Assembly: GCA_002384055.1 (NCBI GenBank)
Contig: DGAU01000025.1
Location: 51,258 to 115,257, forward strand
From: Flavobacteriaceae bacterium UBA4022
Lineage (GTDB): Bacteria; Bacteroidota; Bacteroidia; Flavobacteriales; Flavobacteriaceae
Direction: 5' to 3'
DNA length: 64,000 bases
Shown one piece after another: positions 35,856-44,108 of the stretch (position 1 is the first letter of the stretch; each line of letters starts with the position of its first letter). A model generated the notes under the pieces. That model searched no databases. It saw only the letters and a list, made by a program, of their open reading frames with translations, and had not been told where the DNA came from. A program made the position numbers and the translations under genes.

Positions 35856-36680
35856 ATGAAGCAATACCACGACTTGGTCACCCATGTAATGGCCCACGGA
35901 GCAACCAAAGAAGACCGCACAGGCACCGGTACCAAAAGCGTCTTTGGCTACCAAATGCGTTTCGATTTATCCGAAGGATTTCCGATGGTCACGACCAAAA
36001 AACTGCATTTGAAGTCCATCATCTATGAACTATTGTGGTTCCTCAATGGTGACACCAATATTGGCTATCTTCAAGAAAATGGCGTCCGTATTTGGAACGA
36101 CTGGGCCGATCAAAACGGCGACCTAGGCCCTGTTTATGGTCATCAATGGCGCAATTGGAATAGCGAAGACATCGATCAAATTAAGGACATTGTGCACACC
36201 CTAAAAACCAATCCAGACAGCCGCAGAATGCTGGTCAGCGCTTGGAATCCTTCTGTACTGCCGGACACCGGTAGGTCCTTTGCCGAAAATGTCGCTCATG
36301 GCAAAGCGGCCCTGCCGCCTTGCCATGCCTTTTTTCAGTTTTACGTGGCCGACGGAAAATTATCCTGTCAATTGTATCAGCGCAGTGCGGACATCTTTTT
36401 GGGGGTGCCCTTCAATATCGCTTCTTATGCCCTACTGACCTTAATGATGGCACAAGTCTGCGGTTATGCTCCGGGAGATTTTGTCCATACCTTTGGCGAT
36501 GCTCATATCTATAGCAACCACTTCGAGCAACTCGAATTACAATTATCCCGTGACCCAAGACCGTTGCCAAAAATGGTATTAAACCCCGACGTAAAAGACC
36601 TATTTGCCTTTACCTTTGAGGACTTTACCTTAACCCACTACGATCCGCACCCCCATATCAAAGGAGCGGTCGCAGTATAA
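35856..36680 (+). CDS. thyA: Thymidylate synthase
   Basis: Makes dTMP from dUMP with methylenetetrahydrofolate, leaving dihydrofolate for FolA, encoded 480 bases on. It has 274 residues. Motifs are [33 protein letters not shown], the catalytic Cys in [12 protein letters not shown], and [18 protein letters not shown]. The C-terminus ends [11 protein letters not shown], the usual terminus that closes over the active site. Confidence 0.97.
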   Translation: MKQYHDLVTHVMAHGATKEDRTGTGTKSVFGYQMRFDLSEGFPMVTTKKLHLKSIIYELLWFLNGDTNIGYLQENGVRIWNDWADQNGDLGPVYGHQWRNWNSEDIDQIKDIVHTLKTNPDSRRMLVSAWNPSVLPDTGRSFAENVAHGKAALPPCHAFFQFYVADGKLSCQLYQRSADIFLGVPFNIASYALLTLMMAQVCGYAPGDFVHTFGDAHIYSNHFEQLELQLSRDPRPLPKMVLNPDVKDLFAFTFEDFTLTHYDPHPHIKGAVAV

Positions 36681-36690
36681 AAACCAAACC

Positions 36691-37125
36691 ATGAAGAAAC
36701 TGCTCTTTTTCGCCCTATTGTTAACGGCCATACCGGTTAGCGCACAAGAATGGGGCACTGTAGACAAAAACAAAGTAACCCTAAAAGAAATTGCTCCTGT
36801 TTGGGAGGGATGTCAAGCGCAGCAAGGGGCCGCATTGGCAGCATGCTTTAATCAAAAACTCACCCAGCATGTGGTGAAGAATTATAAATACCCACCCGAG
36901 GCTTACAATAAGAATATGCAAGGACGGGTCATCGTTGAGTTCCTTATCGACACTGAGGGCATGGTCGCCATACAAAAAGTCAGTGGTGGCGATCCATTAT
37001 TGCAAGAAGAAGCCCGGCGCAATATTTCTTTGATCCCAAAAATGGCCAAACCAGGTATGTTCGCAGGGAAACCAAAGGCCACAAAGTATACCGTTCCCTT
37101 TGACTTTAAAACAGGTAAAAAATAA
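36691..37125 (+). CDS. TonB C-terminal-domain protein with signal peptide
   Basis: A 144-residue protein. The signal peptide MKKLLFFALLLTAIPVSAQ is followed by a short linker containing two Cys (GCQAQQGAALAAC) and a TonB_C domain (YKYPPEAYNKNMQGRVIVEF and VSGGDPLLQEEARRNIS). TonB proper is anchored in the inner membrane by an N-terminal helix; here a cleavable signal would release a soluble periplasmic protein. That pattern is common for extra TonB-like proteins in this phylum, whose role is unclear. It lies between thyA and folA on one strand. Confidence 0.8.
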   Translation: MKKLLFFALLLTAIPVSAQEWGTVDKNKVTLKEIAPVWEGCQAQQGAALAACFNQKLTQHVVKNYKYPPEAYNKNMQGRVIVEFLIDTEGMVAIQKVSGGDPLLQEEARRNISLIPKMAKPGMFAGKPKATKYTVPFDFKTGKK

Positions 37126-37159
37126 AAGTTTTGGACACCTTTTTTCATATACAGCAACT

Positions 37160-37645
37160 ATGATCACGCTCATTGCCGCCGCAGGAACCCGGAATGAATT
37201 GGGCCGCAACAATGATTTGGTGTGGCACCTTCCAGATGACTTTAATCGCTTTAAAACACTGACCTCGGGACACCATATCATCATGGGCCGAAAGACCTTT
37301 GACTCATTTCCTAAATTATTGCCCAACCGCACCCATATTGTCATCACGCGCAACAAAGACTTCAACGTACCGGGAGTGATCCGGGTATCGAGTCTCGAAG
37401 AGGCTATAGCCGTCGCTCAGGTCGACCCGGATCCCTATGTGATTGGTGGTGGCGAAATTTATGCCTTAGCCCTAGCCGTTGCAGATGCCATTGAATTGAC
37501 ACGTGTTCACGGCGCATTTGAGTCCGACACCTTTTTTCCGGAAATGGATCCAGAGCAATGGGACCTGGTCGCAGAATCCTTTCACGACAAGGATGAGCGT
37601 CACGATTATAGTTTTACGTATTTGACCTACCACAGACGAAAGTAA
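37160..37645 (+). CDS. folA: Dihydrofolate reductase
   Basis: NADPH-dependent reduction of dihydrofolate to tetrahydrofolate, completing the thyA cycle. From the ATG at 37160 it has 161 residues, starting MITLIAAAGTRNELGRNNDL. Substrate and cofactor motifs are VWHLPDDFNRFK, IIMGRKTFDSF, PNRTHIVITRN and the glycine-rich VIGGGEIYALAL. The Asp in LPDDFNRFK is the conserved acid of the active site. A longer start at 37100 overlaps the preceding gene and lacks family support. Confidence 0.96.
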   Translation: MITLIAAAGTRNELGRNNDLVWHLPDDFNRFKTLTSGHHIIMGRKTFDSFPKLLPNRTHIVITRNKDFNVPGVIRVSSLEEAIAVAQVDPDPYVIGGGEIYALALAVADAIELTRVHGAFESDTFFPEMDPEQWDLVAESFHDKDERHDYSFTYLTYHRRK

Positions 37646-37690
37646 TGACAACGTACCATTGATCGCCATGCACTTTAAAATTATTGACTT

Positions 37691-38575
37691 ATGACTGCAT
37701 ATGTTTTCCCAGGGCAAGGCGCCCAATTCCCGACCATGGGACAAGATCTTTTTGAAGCCTCATCCCAAGCACGGGCGTTATTTGCTCAGGCCAATAGCGT
37801 TTTGGGCTTTGACATCACCAAAATCATGTTCGAAGGAACGCCTGAAGACCTTAAAGAGACCCGAGTAACGCAGCCTGCAGTGTTTCTGCATTCGACCATT
37901 TTGGCCCGTGTCATGGGCACTCAATTTCGTCCAGATATGGTTGCGGGGCATTCCTTAGGTGAATTTTCGGCCTTGGTCGCCAGCCAGGCAATGGCTTTTG
38001 ACGATGGACTTCGCTTGGTCTACCAACGCGCACAAGCCATGCAAAAAGCTTGTGAGTTGGAGCCTTCAACTATGGCCGCGGTTCTGGGATTAGATGATGA
38101 CCTTGTAGCGCGAACATGCGAAGAAACCCCAGGTATTGTGGTCGCTGCGAATTACAATTGCCCCGGTCAACTTGTGATTTCAGGAACGGTAGAGGCGGTT
38201 ACTTTAGCTTGCGAACGCCTGAAAGAAGCCGGTGCACGACGGGCGCTAATTTTACCGGTTGGTGGCGCTTTCCACAGTCCGCTTATGGCCCCTGCTCAAG
38301 AACAGTTGGCGGCGGCAATCGAGGCTACGCGCTTTAACATACCAATATGTCCTGTCTATCAAAATGTCACTGCCGATGCCGTTTTGGACCCCATCACCAT
38401 CCAAAAAAATCTAGTCACACAACTGACCGCCCCCGTCAAATGGACGCAAAGTATTCGTGCTATGGTGGCTCATGGAGCGAATCATTTTGTAGAAATTGGA
38501 CCGGGTAATGTCCTTCAAGGACTGGTCAAAAAAATTGAGCCATCGGTGGCTACCTCAAAAGGCGTTTTGGCATAG
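37691..38575 (+). CDS. fabD: Malonyl-CoA:ACP transacylase
   Basis: Loads malonyl groups onto acyl carrier protein for fatty-acid synthesis. The 294-residue protein has FPGQGAQFPTMGQDLF at the N-terminus and the nucleophile Ser in VAGHSLGEFSALVAS. The active-site His is in GGAFHSPLM, and GPGNVLQGLVKKI is near the C-terminus. It stands apart from other fab genes. It is convergent with galE, 50 bases away, with no clear terminator between. Confidence 0.95.
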   Translation: MTAYVFPGQGAQFPTMGQDLFEASSQARALFAQANSVLGFDITKIMFEGTPEDLKETRVTQPAVFLHSTILARVMGTQFRPDMVAGHSLGEFSALVASQAMAFDDGLRLVYQRAQAMQKACELEPSTMAAVLGLDDDLVARTCEETPGIVVAANYNCPGQLVISGTVEAVTLACERLKEAGARRALILPVGGAFHSPLMAPAQEQLAAAIEATRFNIPICPVYQNVTADAVLDPITIQKNLVTQLTAPVKWTQSIRAMVAHGANHFVEIGPGNVLQGLVKKIEPSVATSKGVLA

Positions 38576-38625
38576 CACTGCGGCAGAATATTACTTTTGG
38601 TTTTGAACCGACATCCCCCAGCGGG

Positions 38626-39642
38626 CTATATCCCGCGGATGTGCTTTTCCCAAGTCCATGCCGAAGCTAGAGCCTGCTTTAAATCACGTTTTGTAGACCA
38701 ACCAAGTACTTTTGACGCTTTTTGTGTGTCGGCGTAAACGGCGACAACATCTCCCGCTCTGCGGGCCACGATTTGGTGGGGCACGGCAACACCAGTTGCC
38801 TGCTCGAAGGCCTGAATAACCTCCAACACCGAATTGCCTTTGCCGGTACCCAAATTAAATACCTCGACGGCTGTTTCTTGCTGTTGATTCAATAAGCGCT
38901 CAAGTGCTTGAACGTGTGCCTCAGCGAGATCCATTACATGAATATAATCCCGGATGCAACTGCCATCTTCTGTTGGGTAGTCATTTCCGAACACCGAAAG
39001 TTGGGGCCTTAGGCCCGCTGCGGTCTGGGTGATAAAAGGCACCAGGTTTTGTGGCACCCCTTTGGGCAATTCGCCAATTTTGGCCGAATCATGTGCCCCA
39101 ATAGGATTAAAATAACGCAACAGTATACAGCGCAGCGCGCTCACACTGCAAGTGTCTTGAATGATCTCCTCGGCAATCTGTTTGGTGTTGCCATAAGGGG
39201 AAAGCGCCTGCTTTATGGGTGCCGATTCCGTTATGGGTAATTGATCGGGTTCGCCGTAAACCGTGCAAGAAGAACTAAAGATGACGTTATGCACTTGGTG
39301 ACTCAGACAATTTTGCAAGAGATAAACCAAAGCGTTTATGTTATTTTCGTAATACAGCAATGGATTCTCGACACTTTCACCGACCGCTTTACTCGCCGCA
39401 AAATGAATCACTCCATCAATAGTGTACTGATCGAACAAGTCACCGACTGCTTTCTTGTCACGCAAATCCATCGCCAAAAATTCGGGACGGATACCACTGA
39501 TTGACTCGATGCCTTCGAGCACGGTCAGTTCTGAGTTGGACAAATCATCGACGATCAAGACGTGATAGCCATTTTGTTGTAAGGCCACAACGGTATGTGA
39601 TCCTATATAACCTAAACCTCCTGTAACCAGAATGTACTTCAT
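38626..39642 (-). CDS. galE: UDP-glucose 4-epimerase
   Basis: Interconverts UDP-glucose and UDP-galactose (or the N-acetyl forms) with bound NAD+. The 338-residue protein has the Rossmann motif GGLGYIGSHT at residues 8-17, then FAASKAVGES, SSSCTVYGEPDQLP (Ser/Thr of the active triad), the catalytic YxxxK in PYGNTKQ and RYFNPIGAH. The start overlaps the stop of the aminotransferase in the sequence TAATG, so the two are translationally coupled. This suggests surface polysaccharide or LPS sugar supply. Confidence 0.94.
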   Translation of the reverse strand: MKYILVTGGLGYIGSHTVVALQQNGYHVLIVDDLSNSELTVLEGIESISGIRPEFLAMDLRDKKAVGDLFDQYTIDGVIHFAASKAVGESVENPLLYYENNINALVYLLQNCLSHQVHNVIFSSSCTVYGEPDQLPITESAPIKQALSPYGNTKQIAEEIIQDTCSVSALRCILLRYFNPIGAHDSAKIGELPKGVPQNLVPFITQTAAGLRPQLSVFGNDYPTEDGSCIRDYIHVMDLAEAHVQALERLLNQQQETAVEVFNLGTGKGNSVLEVIQAFEQATGVAVPHQIVARRAGDVVAVYADTQKASKVLGWSTKRDLKQALASAWTWEKHIRGI

Positions 39643-40805
39643 TATTTGTGGGTGTTGATGAAATCCTTGATGGCCGAAGTGATGAACGCTATCTGATCCG
39701 CTTCTAGTTCGGTATGCATAGGAAGCGAAATGACTTCTTTGACCAACTGATTGGTTACGGCAAAATCCGCTTCGTTATAACGTGGGTCTTTATAGGCCTT
39801 TTGCGCATGCAATGGAATAGGATAATAAACCCCGCAAGGAATCCCTAAGCCATTTAAATGGGCTACTAAGGCATCTCGATCGAGGCCAATCAGGCGCAAT
39901 GTATATTGGTGAAACACATGGCAATCGCATTGCGCACACACGCCCATACCCGTTTGACAAAGGCCCGTTGGCGTGACCAACTGCTTGATGCCACTGAGTG
40001 CCTGAGTGTATTGCGCTGCCGCCAAGCGGCGCGCCGCATTATACGTATCTAAATGCGGTAATTTAGCCCTTAATACAGCGGCTTGCATGCTGTCGAGTCG
40101 CGAATTGACCCCAACAACATCGTGGTGATAGCGCTCATACATACCATGATTGACAATGCCTCTTAGGCTATGAGCCAGGGCATCATCATTGGTAAAGACC
40201 GCACCCCCATCACCGTAACAACCCAGATTTTTGGAGGGGAAAAAAGATGTTGAAGCGACATGTCCTATGGTTCCCGTCTTGTGTTTCTGTCCCGAAGCAT
40301 TGGCGTGATTAGCCCCAATACCTTGAGCATTGTCTTCGATGACATAAAGATTGTGTTTGTCCGCCAAAGCCATGATGGCTTCCATAGGTGCCGCCAAACC
40401 AAATAAGTGCACGGGCACAATCGCCTTGGTCTTACTGGTGATAGCGCGCTCAATAGCAGCGACATCAATATTAAAGGAAACGGGATCCACGTCGACCAAA
40501 ACCGGAGTGAGCCCCAAAAGGGCAATCACTTCGACGGTAGCCGCGAAGGTGAAGTCGGCCGTTATGACCTCATCACCTGGCTTTAGGCCTAAGGCCATCA
40601 TGGCCACCTGCAAGGCATCCGTGCCATTGGCACAAGGGATGACGTGTTTTACCCCCAGATAGGCTTCTAACTCCTTTTGGAAGGCATGAACTTCAGGACC
40701 ATTAATGAATGTTGTGGTATCAATAACCCCTTGTATCGCTGCCGATACTTGATCTTTGATTCCCGCATACTGACCTTGAAGGTCAACCATTTGAATTTTT
40801 TTCAT
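39642..40805 (-). CDS. DegT/DnrJ/EryC1/StrS-family sugar aminotransferase
   Basis: A 387-residue PLP-dependent enzyme that aminates a nucleotide-linked keto-sugar. The N-terminus MKKIQMVDLQGQYAGIKDQV and the PCANGTDALQVAMMALGL block are typical. The aldimine-forming Lys is in TSFFPSKNLGCYGDGG. ADFTFAATVEVI and NSRLDSMQAAVLRAKL are further motifs. The sugar substrate is not identifiable. A CAQCDCH segment at about residue 285, with clustered Cys, is unusual for the family. It has a good upstream promoter and is coupled to galE. Confidence 0.92.
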   Translation of the reverse strand: MKKIQMVDLQGQYAGIKDQVSAAIQGVIDTTTFINGPEVHAFQKELEAYLGVKHVIPCANGTDALQVAMMALGLKPGDEVITADFTFAATVEVIALLGLTPVLVDVDPVSFNIDVAAIERAITSKTKAIVPVHLFGLAAPMEAIMALADKHNLYVIEDNAQGIGANHANASGQKHKTGTIGHVASTSFFPSKNLGCYGDGGAVFTNDDALAHSLRGIVNHGMYERYHHDVVGVNSRLDSMQAAVLRAKLPHLDTYNAARRLAAAQYTQALSGIKQLVTPTGLCQTGMGVCAQCDCHVFHQYTLRLIGLDRDALVAHLNGLGIPCGVYYPIPLHAQKAYKDPRYNEADFAVTNQLVKEVISLPMHTELEADQIAFITSAIKDFINTHK

Positions 40806-40825
40806 CGGTATGGTGAGCTAAACGT

Positions 40826-40856
40826 CAAAAGTACAAAAATTGGAAAGCGTCGGCAA
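40826..40856 (-). promoter_or_regulatory. Promoter of the aminotransferase-galE pair
   Basis: On the minus strand: TTG at 40854-40856, a 20-base spacer and TACTTTTG at 40826-40833. This matches the Bacteroidota consensus in sequence and spacing and lies 20 bases before the ATG. Confidence 0.7.
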
Positions 40857-40894
40857 TGCATTTGATTAAAGAAACGTATTTTAGCTTCAGATTT

Positions 40895-42148
40895 ATGACT
40901 GGATTTATCTATAACATTATCAGCATATTGAGTCAGGGACTTATTTGGCCCGCGCAATGGCTGTCGCCCAAAATGGCCGCCTTTGTCCGTGGGCGTCAAA
41001 ACAGTTTTGACCAACTGGCACAAACTTTGACCCAACCCGGAAAGCGCATATGGATGCATTGTGCTTCGCTGGGAGAATTTGAACAAGGCCGTCCCATTCT
41101 GGAGTGGTTTCGAAAAAAACACCCAGAAACAACGCTTGTTGTGACTTTCTTCTCCCCATCGGGCTATACAGTGCGCAAGGATACAGATTTGGCTGATGTG
41201 GTTGTTTATCTGCCATGGGACACCAGATATAATGCCAAAAGGTTTCTTGATCTGGTCCAGCCCACTTCGGCGTTTTTTGTAAAATCAGAACTGTGGCCCA
41301 ACTACATTGAGGCACTCAAAAAACAGCATGTTCCTATCTACCTGATCGCCGCGCAATTCAGACCCAATCAACTTTTTTTTAAACCCTATGGCGGGTTTTT
41401 CAAAAGGCTTCTACAGGCAATGACGCATATATTTGTGCAAAACCAAAGCGCGCTCGAATTAGTAAAATCCATGGGCATCCAACACGTAAGTCTCAGTGGA
41501 GATACCCGGTTTGACCGTGTGATGCAACAAAGTAAAGGAGACAACACCCTGCCATTTTTAGAAGTTTTCAAAAAACAAGCCCGCTGTGTTATACTGGGCA
41601 GCAGTTGGCCAGAAGACCACGATCTTTGGCTCGGAATTATTAATGAATACGCCTGTGACCAACTCAAGTTCGTGATCGCACCCCACAGCTTAGCCCCCAA
41701 AGAAATGGACCGCATTAGCGGCCAAATCATACCGACAACCCTCCGCTACAATGGTTCCGAATCGACTGATCAATTGGCCCTGAGTCACGCACAAGTGTTG
41801 ATTTTAAATACCATGGGGGACTTGGCCAAAGCATATGCTTACGCGGATCTGGCCTATGTAGGTGGCGCTTTGGGGACCACTGGGTTACATAACATCTTGG
41901 AACCAGCAACTTTTGGACTTCCCATCGTTATCGGGCCACACATCAAAAAATTTCCTGAGGCTATCGCCCTAAAAGACCTTGGCGGGCTATATGTGGTGCA
42001 CAACGAATCTGATTTACGCGCCATCATAGCCCCCTGGATAGATGATGCTAACACCGTTCAAACTACAGGAAATACAGCTCTAAATTTTGTTCAAGGTCAT
42101 ATCGGAGCAACCCAGCATATCGTAGATTATTTGTCTGGTCACCGCTAG
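40895..42148 (+). CDS. waaA: 3-deoxy-D-manno-octulosonic acid (Kdo) transferase
   Basis: Adds Kdo from CMP-Kdo to lipid A precursor at the cytosolic face of the inner membrane. From the ATG at 40895 it has 417 residues, starting MTGFIYNIISILSQGLIWPA; an ATG 13 codons earlier is possible. Conserved motifs are HCASLGEFEQGRPI with the catalytic Glu, TFFSPSGY, the GT-B domain ILGSSWPEDH and NTMGDLAKAYAYADLAYVGG with LHNILEPATFGLPIVIGP. The stop overlaps the stop of the convergent regulator by 4 bases. The gene neighbours galE and the aminotransferase in an envelope-sugar region. Confidence 0.94.
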   Translation: MTGFIYNIISILSQGLIWPAQWLSPKMAAFVRGRQNSFDQLAQTLTQPGKRIWMHCASLGEFEQGRPILEWFRKKHPETTLVVTFFSPSGYTVRKDTDLADVVVYLPWDTRYNAKRFLDLVQPTSAFFVKSELWPNYIEALKKQHVPIYLIAAQFRPNQLFFKPYGGFFKRLLQAMTHIFVQNQSALELVKSMGIQHVSLSGDTRFDRVMQQSKGDNTLPFLEVFKKQARCVILGSSWPEDHDLWLGIINEYACDQLKFVIAPHSLAPKEMDRISGQIIPTTLRYNGSESTDQLALSHAQVLILNTMGDLAKAYAYADLAYVGGALGTTGLHNILEPATFGLPIVIGPHIKKFPEAIALKDLGGLYVVHNESDLRAIIAPWIDDANTVQTTGNTALNFVQGHIGATQHIVDYLSGHR

Positions 42149-42915
42149 GACTGTAAGCGGGTCAATTGGCTTTTGAGTTCATTCATAGACGCCTGCAACT
42201 CACGCAACAAGGAACTTTCATTGGGTTCGTCTACCCCGAAAGTCAATTTACTGTTGACTTGCCAAAGTTCTTGTATGTCTTTGACAGCAATCTCGATGGG
42301 CAAATACTCCGAATTCAATGAAATAAGTCGGACTTTTTTGGTCACTCCAGGTATTTTTTGAAGCTTCTTGACCAAGACCGAATCGAACAAGACTACAATA
42401 TATATTTTACTGTCTGATACCTCGTTTACACTCTGCACGGCACGGCCTAGCACCCATTCATTGGGCCGAATATTGGGCAGCATACTGTCGCCCTCGACTT
42501 GAAAACCACGATAAGTCGCATTGCGGTATTCGGGCAAAGGGATATGAAAGGCGGGTAACTGTCCGACCCAGCCCATATCTTGAACATTATTGGGGTATCC
42601 CGCAGCGGCCTTCTGGTTCACCAGTAATATGATGTCTTCGCCGCTTGGGTCGACCGCGATAACTTTGGGACTTACATCGGATTGGTCCAGACGCAAATGT
42701 ACTTCGAGACTCTTGCCAAACAACCAAAGTGGATTCACGCCAAATTGATTTAAAAGCTGCATCACCACTGTCCCAGACAACTTTATCTTTCCACGCTCGA
42801 TGTCGGCCGTGCTTGATTTTATACCCAGTAATTCTGCAAAAGCCTGTTGGGTATAACCTTGCTCTTCTCTGATTTTCTTGAAACGTCGAATTTCGATGGG
42901 TAAGTTTATATTCAT
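42145..42915 (-). CDS. LexA-like regulator: XRE-type HTH plus S24 peptidase domain
   Basis: A 256-residue DNA-binding protein. Residues 8-62 form an XRE-type helix-turn-helix (GYTQQAFAELLGIKSSTADI). The C-terminal half is an S24/LexA-type domain: Ala-Gly in QKAAAGYP (105-106) resembles a self-cleavage site, Ser144 in VEGDSMLP is the nucleophile and Lys183 in VLVKKLQK is the general base. All three LexA-type elements are present with spacing near that of LexA, so RecA-stimulated autocleavage is possible. The last 25 residues are a probable coiled coil. Two tandem palindromic operators lie just upstream, which suggests autoregulation. No phage genes are nearby. Confidence 0.87.
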   Translation of the reverse strand: MNINLPIEIRRFKKIREEQGYTQQAFAELLGIKSSTADIERGKIKLSGTVVMQLLNQFGVNPLWLFGKSLEVHLRLDQSDVSPKVIAVDPSGEDIILLVNQKAAAGYPNNVQDMGWVGQLPAFHIPLPEYRNATYRGFQVEGDSMLPNIRPNEWVLGRAVQSVNEVSDSKIYIVVLFDSVLVKKLQKIPGVTKKVRLISLNSEYLPIEIAVKDIQELWQVNSKLTFGVDEPNESSLLRELQASMNELKSQLTRLQS

Positions 42916-42919
42916 CTAC

Positions 42920-42927
42920 CAAATATA
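42920..42927 (-). promoter_or_regulatory. -7 box of the LexA-like regulator
   Basis: On the minus strand TATATTTG matches TANNTTTG and ends 4 bases before the ATG, implying a leaderless or near-leaderless transcript. Its -33 region falls within the tandem operators. Confidence 0.5.
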
Positions 42928-42933
42928 ACTATT

Positions 42934-42972
42934 TTAGGAAATAATCCTAATAAAATTAGGAAATAATCCTAC
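42934..42972. promoter_or_regulatory. Tandem operators TAGGA-N5-TCCTA
   Basis: Copy 1 is TTAGGAAATAATCCTAA at 42934-42950 and copy 2 is TTAGGAAATAATCCTAC at 42956-42972. The two are identical over 16 of 17 bases, each is a palindrome, and their centres are 22 bases apart, about two helical turns, so bound dimers would lie on one face. They cover the -33 region of the regulator's own promoter and lie upstream of the divergent acidic lipoprotein gene. Confidence 0.75.
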
Positions 42973-43018
42973 AAAAAATAATTGCTAAAGTATTCTATTT
43001 CAAGTGATAAAAATAATT

Positions 43019-43026
43019 TACCTTTG
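43019..43026 (+). promoter_or_regulatory. -7 box of the acidic repeat lipoprotein gene
   Basis: TACCTTTG matches TANNTTTG, 32 bases before the ATG. No TTG at -33 spacing, which may mean that expression depends on an activator. Confidence 0.5.
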
Positions 43027-43058
43027 TTTCGGAAAATTAACCACTAAACTTATTTATC

Positions 43059-43295
43059 ATGAAAAAAGTACTAATCACATTTGCTGCTTTGGCACTAATC
43101 GCTTCAGTTTCATCTTGTAGAGAAACTGAAACAAAAACTGAAGAAGGTGTTGAAGCTGCTGCTGAAGCTGTTGAAGCCACTACTGAAGACGCTGTTGACG
43201 CTGTTGACGCTGCTGCTGAAGACGCTGTTGAAGCTGTTGAAGAAGCTGCTGAAGAAGCTGTTGAAGCTGTTGACGGTCATACTGACGCTCACTAA
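43059..43295 (+). CDS. Small acidic repeat lipoprotein
   Basis: A 78-residue protein with lipoprotein signal MKKVLITFAALALIASVSSC (lipobox SVSSC). The mature part is almost entirely Glu, Asp, Ala and Val in repeats of the type EAVEA/DAVDA, ending DGHTDAH with two His. It should be a strongly acidic helix or coiled coil tethered to the membrane. The repeats are also close at DNA level (GAAGCTGTTGA units), so the copy number may vary between strains. Function is unknown; cation binding or spacing is conceivable. It is divergent from the LexA-like regulator and ends in a strong terminator. Confidence 0.8.
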   Translation: MKKVLITFAALALIASVSSCRETETKTEEGVEAAAEAVEATTEDAVDAVDAAAEDAVEAVEEAAEEAVEAVDGHTDAH

Positions 43296-43317
43296 GCCAA
43301 CGAAAATTTTAGCATTC

Positions 43318-43350
43318 AAAAAGCCCCTCAAGTTTGAGGGGCTTTTTTTA
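43318..43350 (+). terminator. Intrinsic terminator of the acidic lipoprotein gene
   Basis: AAGCCCCTCAA (43321-43331) pairs with TTGAGGGGCTT (43334-43344), followed by a T run. Confidence 0.9.
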
Positions 43351-43468
43351 TTGATCATATTTTAAGACTAGAGACCTCTAATAGATAAAATTTGATTCAT
43401 CTGATTTCAATTTAACAATACAATCATCAATGCTTTTACCGAAAATTTGAATTGAATTTTTCAGTAAC

Positions 43469-43503
43469 AAAAAAGCCCTTGCATCTCTGCAAGGGCTTTT
43501 TAT
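43469..43503 (-). terminator. Intrinsic terminator of the outer-membrane barrel gene
   Basis: AAAAGCCCTTGCA (43471-43483), loop TCTC, TGCAAGGGCTTTT (43488-43500): a perfect 13-base stem ending in T/A runs, able to work both ways. Confidence 0.88.
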
Positions 43504-43523
43504 ATTTATAATCTTTGCAAATA

Positions 43524-44108
43524 CTAGAAGTTGTAACGAACACCAACGCCAACGTTGATGAATGAAAAACTATTGTCCTCTTCAACATCGATCGTTGTCC
43601 CATCGAATTCAAGTTCAGAATAAGAGCCTCCTAAATAATCTAAGTTAAGGGCTAATTTGAATCCACTACCTAATCCTCTAACAAATGAGTTAGCAAATAA
43701 AAATCCACTACCATTAAGTGTAGAATCCAAATCACCACCTTCGAGGTCTGCAGTACTCGAAACAGACAAAACGTACTGTGGCTTGATGTCCCATGACCAA
43801 TCACCGCCAAGACCAAGGGTATACATTGGCCCTATGGCCAAATAACTGGTGCGAAAACCAGCAGTCTCACCAGCAGCATCGTCAAATAAACTCCCAGCAT
43901 TTCCAAATGTAAACGCAGCACCCCATTGTTCCGTAAAACGGTAGCCTAAGCCCAAGCCAAGATCAAGACCTGTACCTAATTCCGCTTCATCTGCGAAATC
44001 ACCTCCAGGAAGCGAAGCACCAACTGATAAACTTAAATACGCTTTAGATTCTTGAGCAAATGCTGTTACAGAGAAAGCAAGTGCCATTAAAAAAAGTAAT
44101 TTTTTCAT
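43524..44108 (-). CDS. Small outer-membrane beta-barrel protein
   Basis: A 194-residue protein with signal peptide MKKLLFLMALAFSVTAFAQ and eight or so amphipathic strands ending in VGVGVRYNF, whose terminal Phe is the usual barrel sorting signal. It resembles the OmpA-like/OmpX-type outer-membrane barrel (OMP_b-brl) proteins of flavobacteria, without an OmpA peptidoglycan domain. Asp/Glu-rich loops (GGDFADEAELGTGL, DGTTIDVEEDNSF) would face outward. Function is not assignable. It is probably a single-gene unit. Confidence 0.8.
   Translation of the reverse strand: MKKLLFLMALAFSVTAFAQESKAYLSLSVGASLPGGDFADEAELGTGLDLGLGLGYRFTEQWGAAFTFGNAGSLFDDAAGETAGFRTSYLAIGPMYTLGLGGDWSWDIKPQYVLSVSSTADLEGGDLDSTLNGSGFLFANSFVRGLGSGFKLALNLDYLGGSYSELEFDGTTIDVEEDNSFSFINVGVGVRYNF

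Noticed and set aside
38621..38636. GCGGG/CCCGC hairpin between fabD and galE as a terminator
   Set aside because: Only a 5-bp stem, overlaps the galE stop and lacks a T run.
42145..42915. Prophage repressor
   Set aside because: The HTH-S24 layout fits phage repressors, but there is no integrase, attachment site or other phage gene around it.
43110..43365. Long open frames in other phases across the acidic lipoprotein gene
   Set aside because: They translate the same repeats into poly-Leu/Lys or Ser/Asn/Phe runs, an artefact of the repeated codons.
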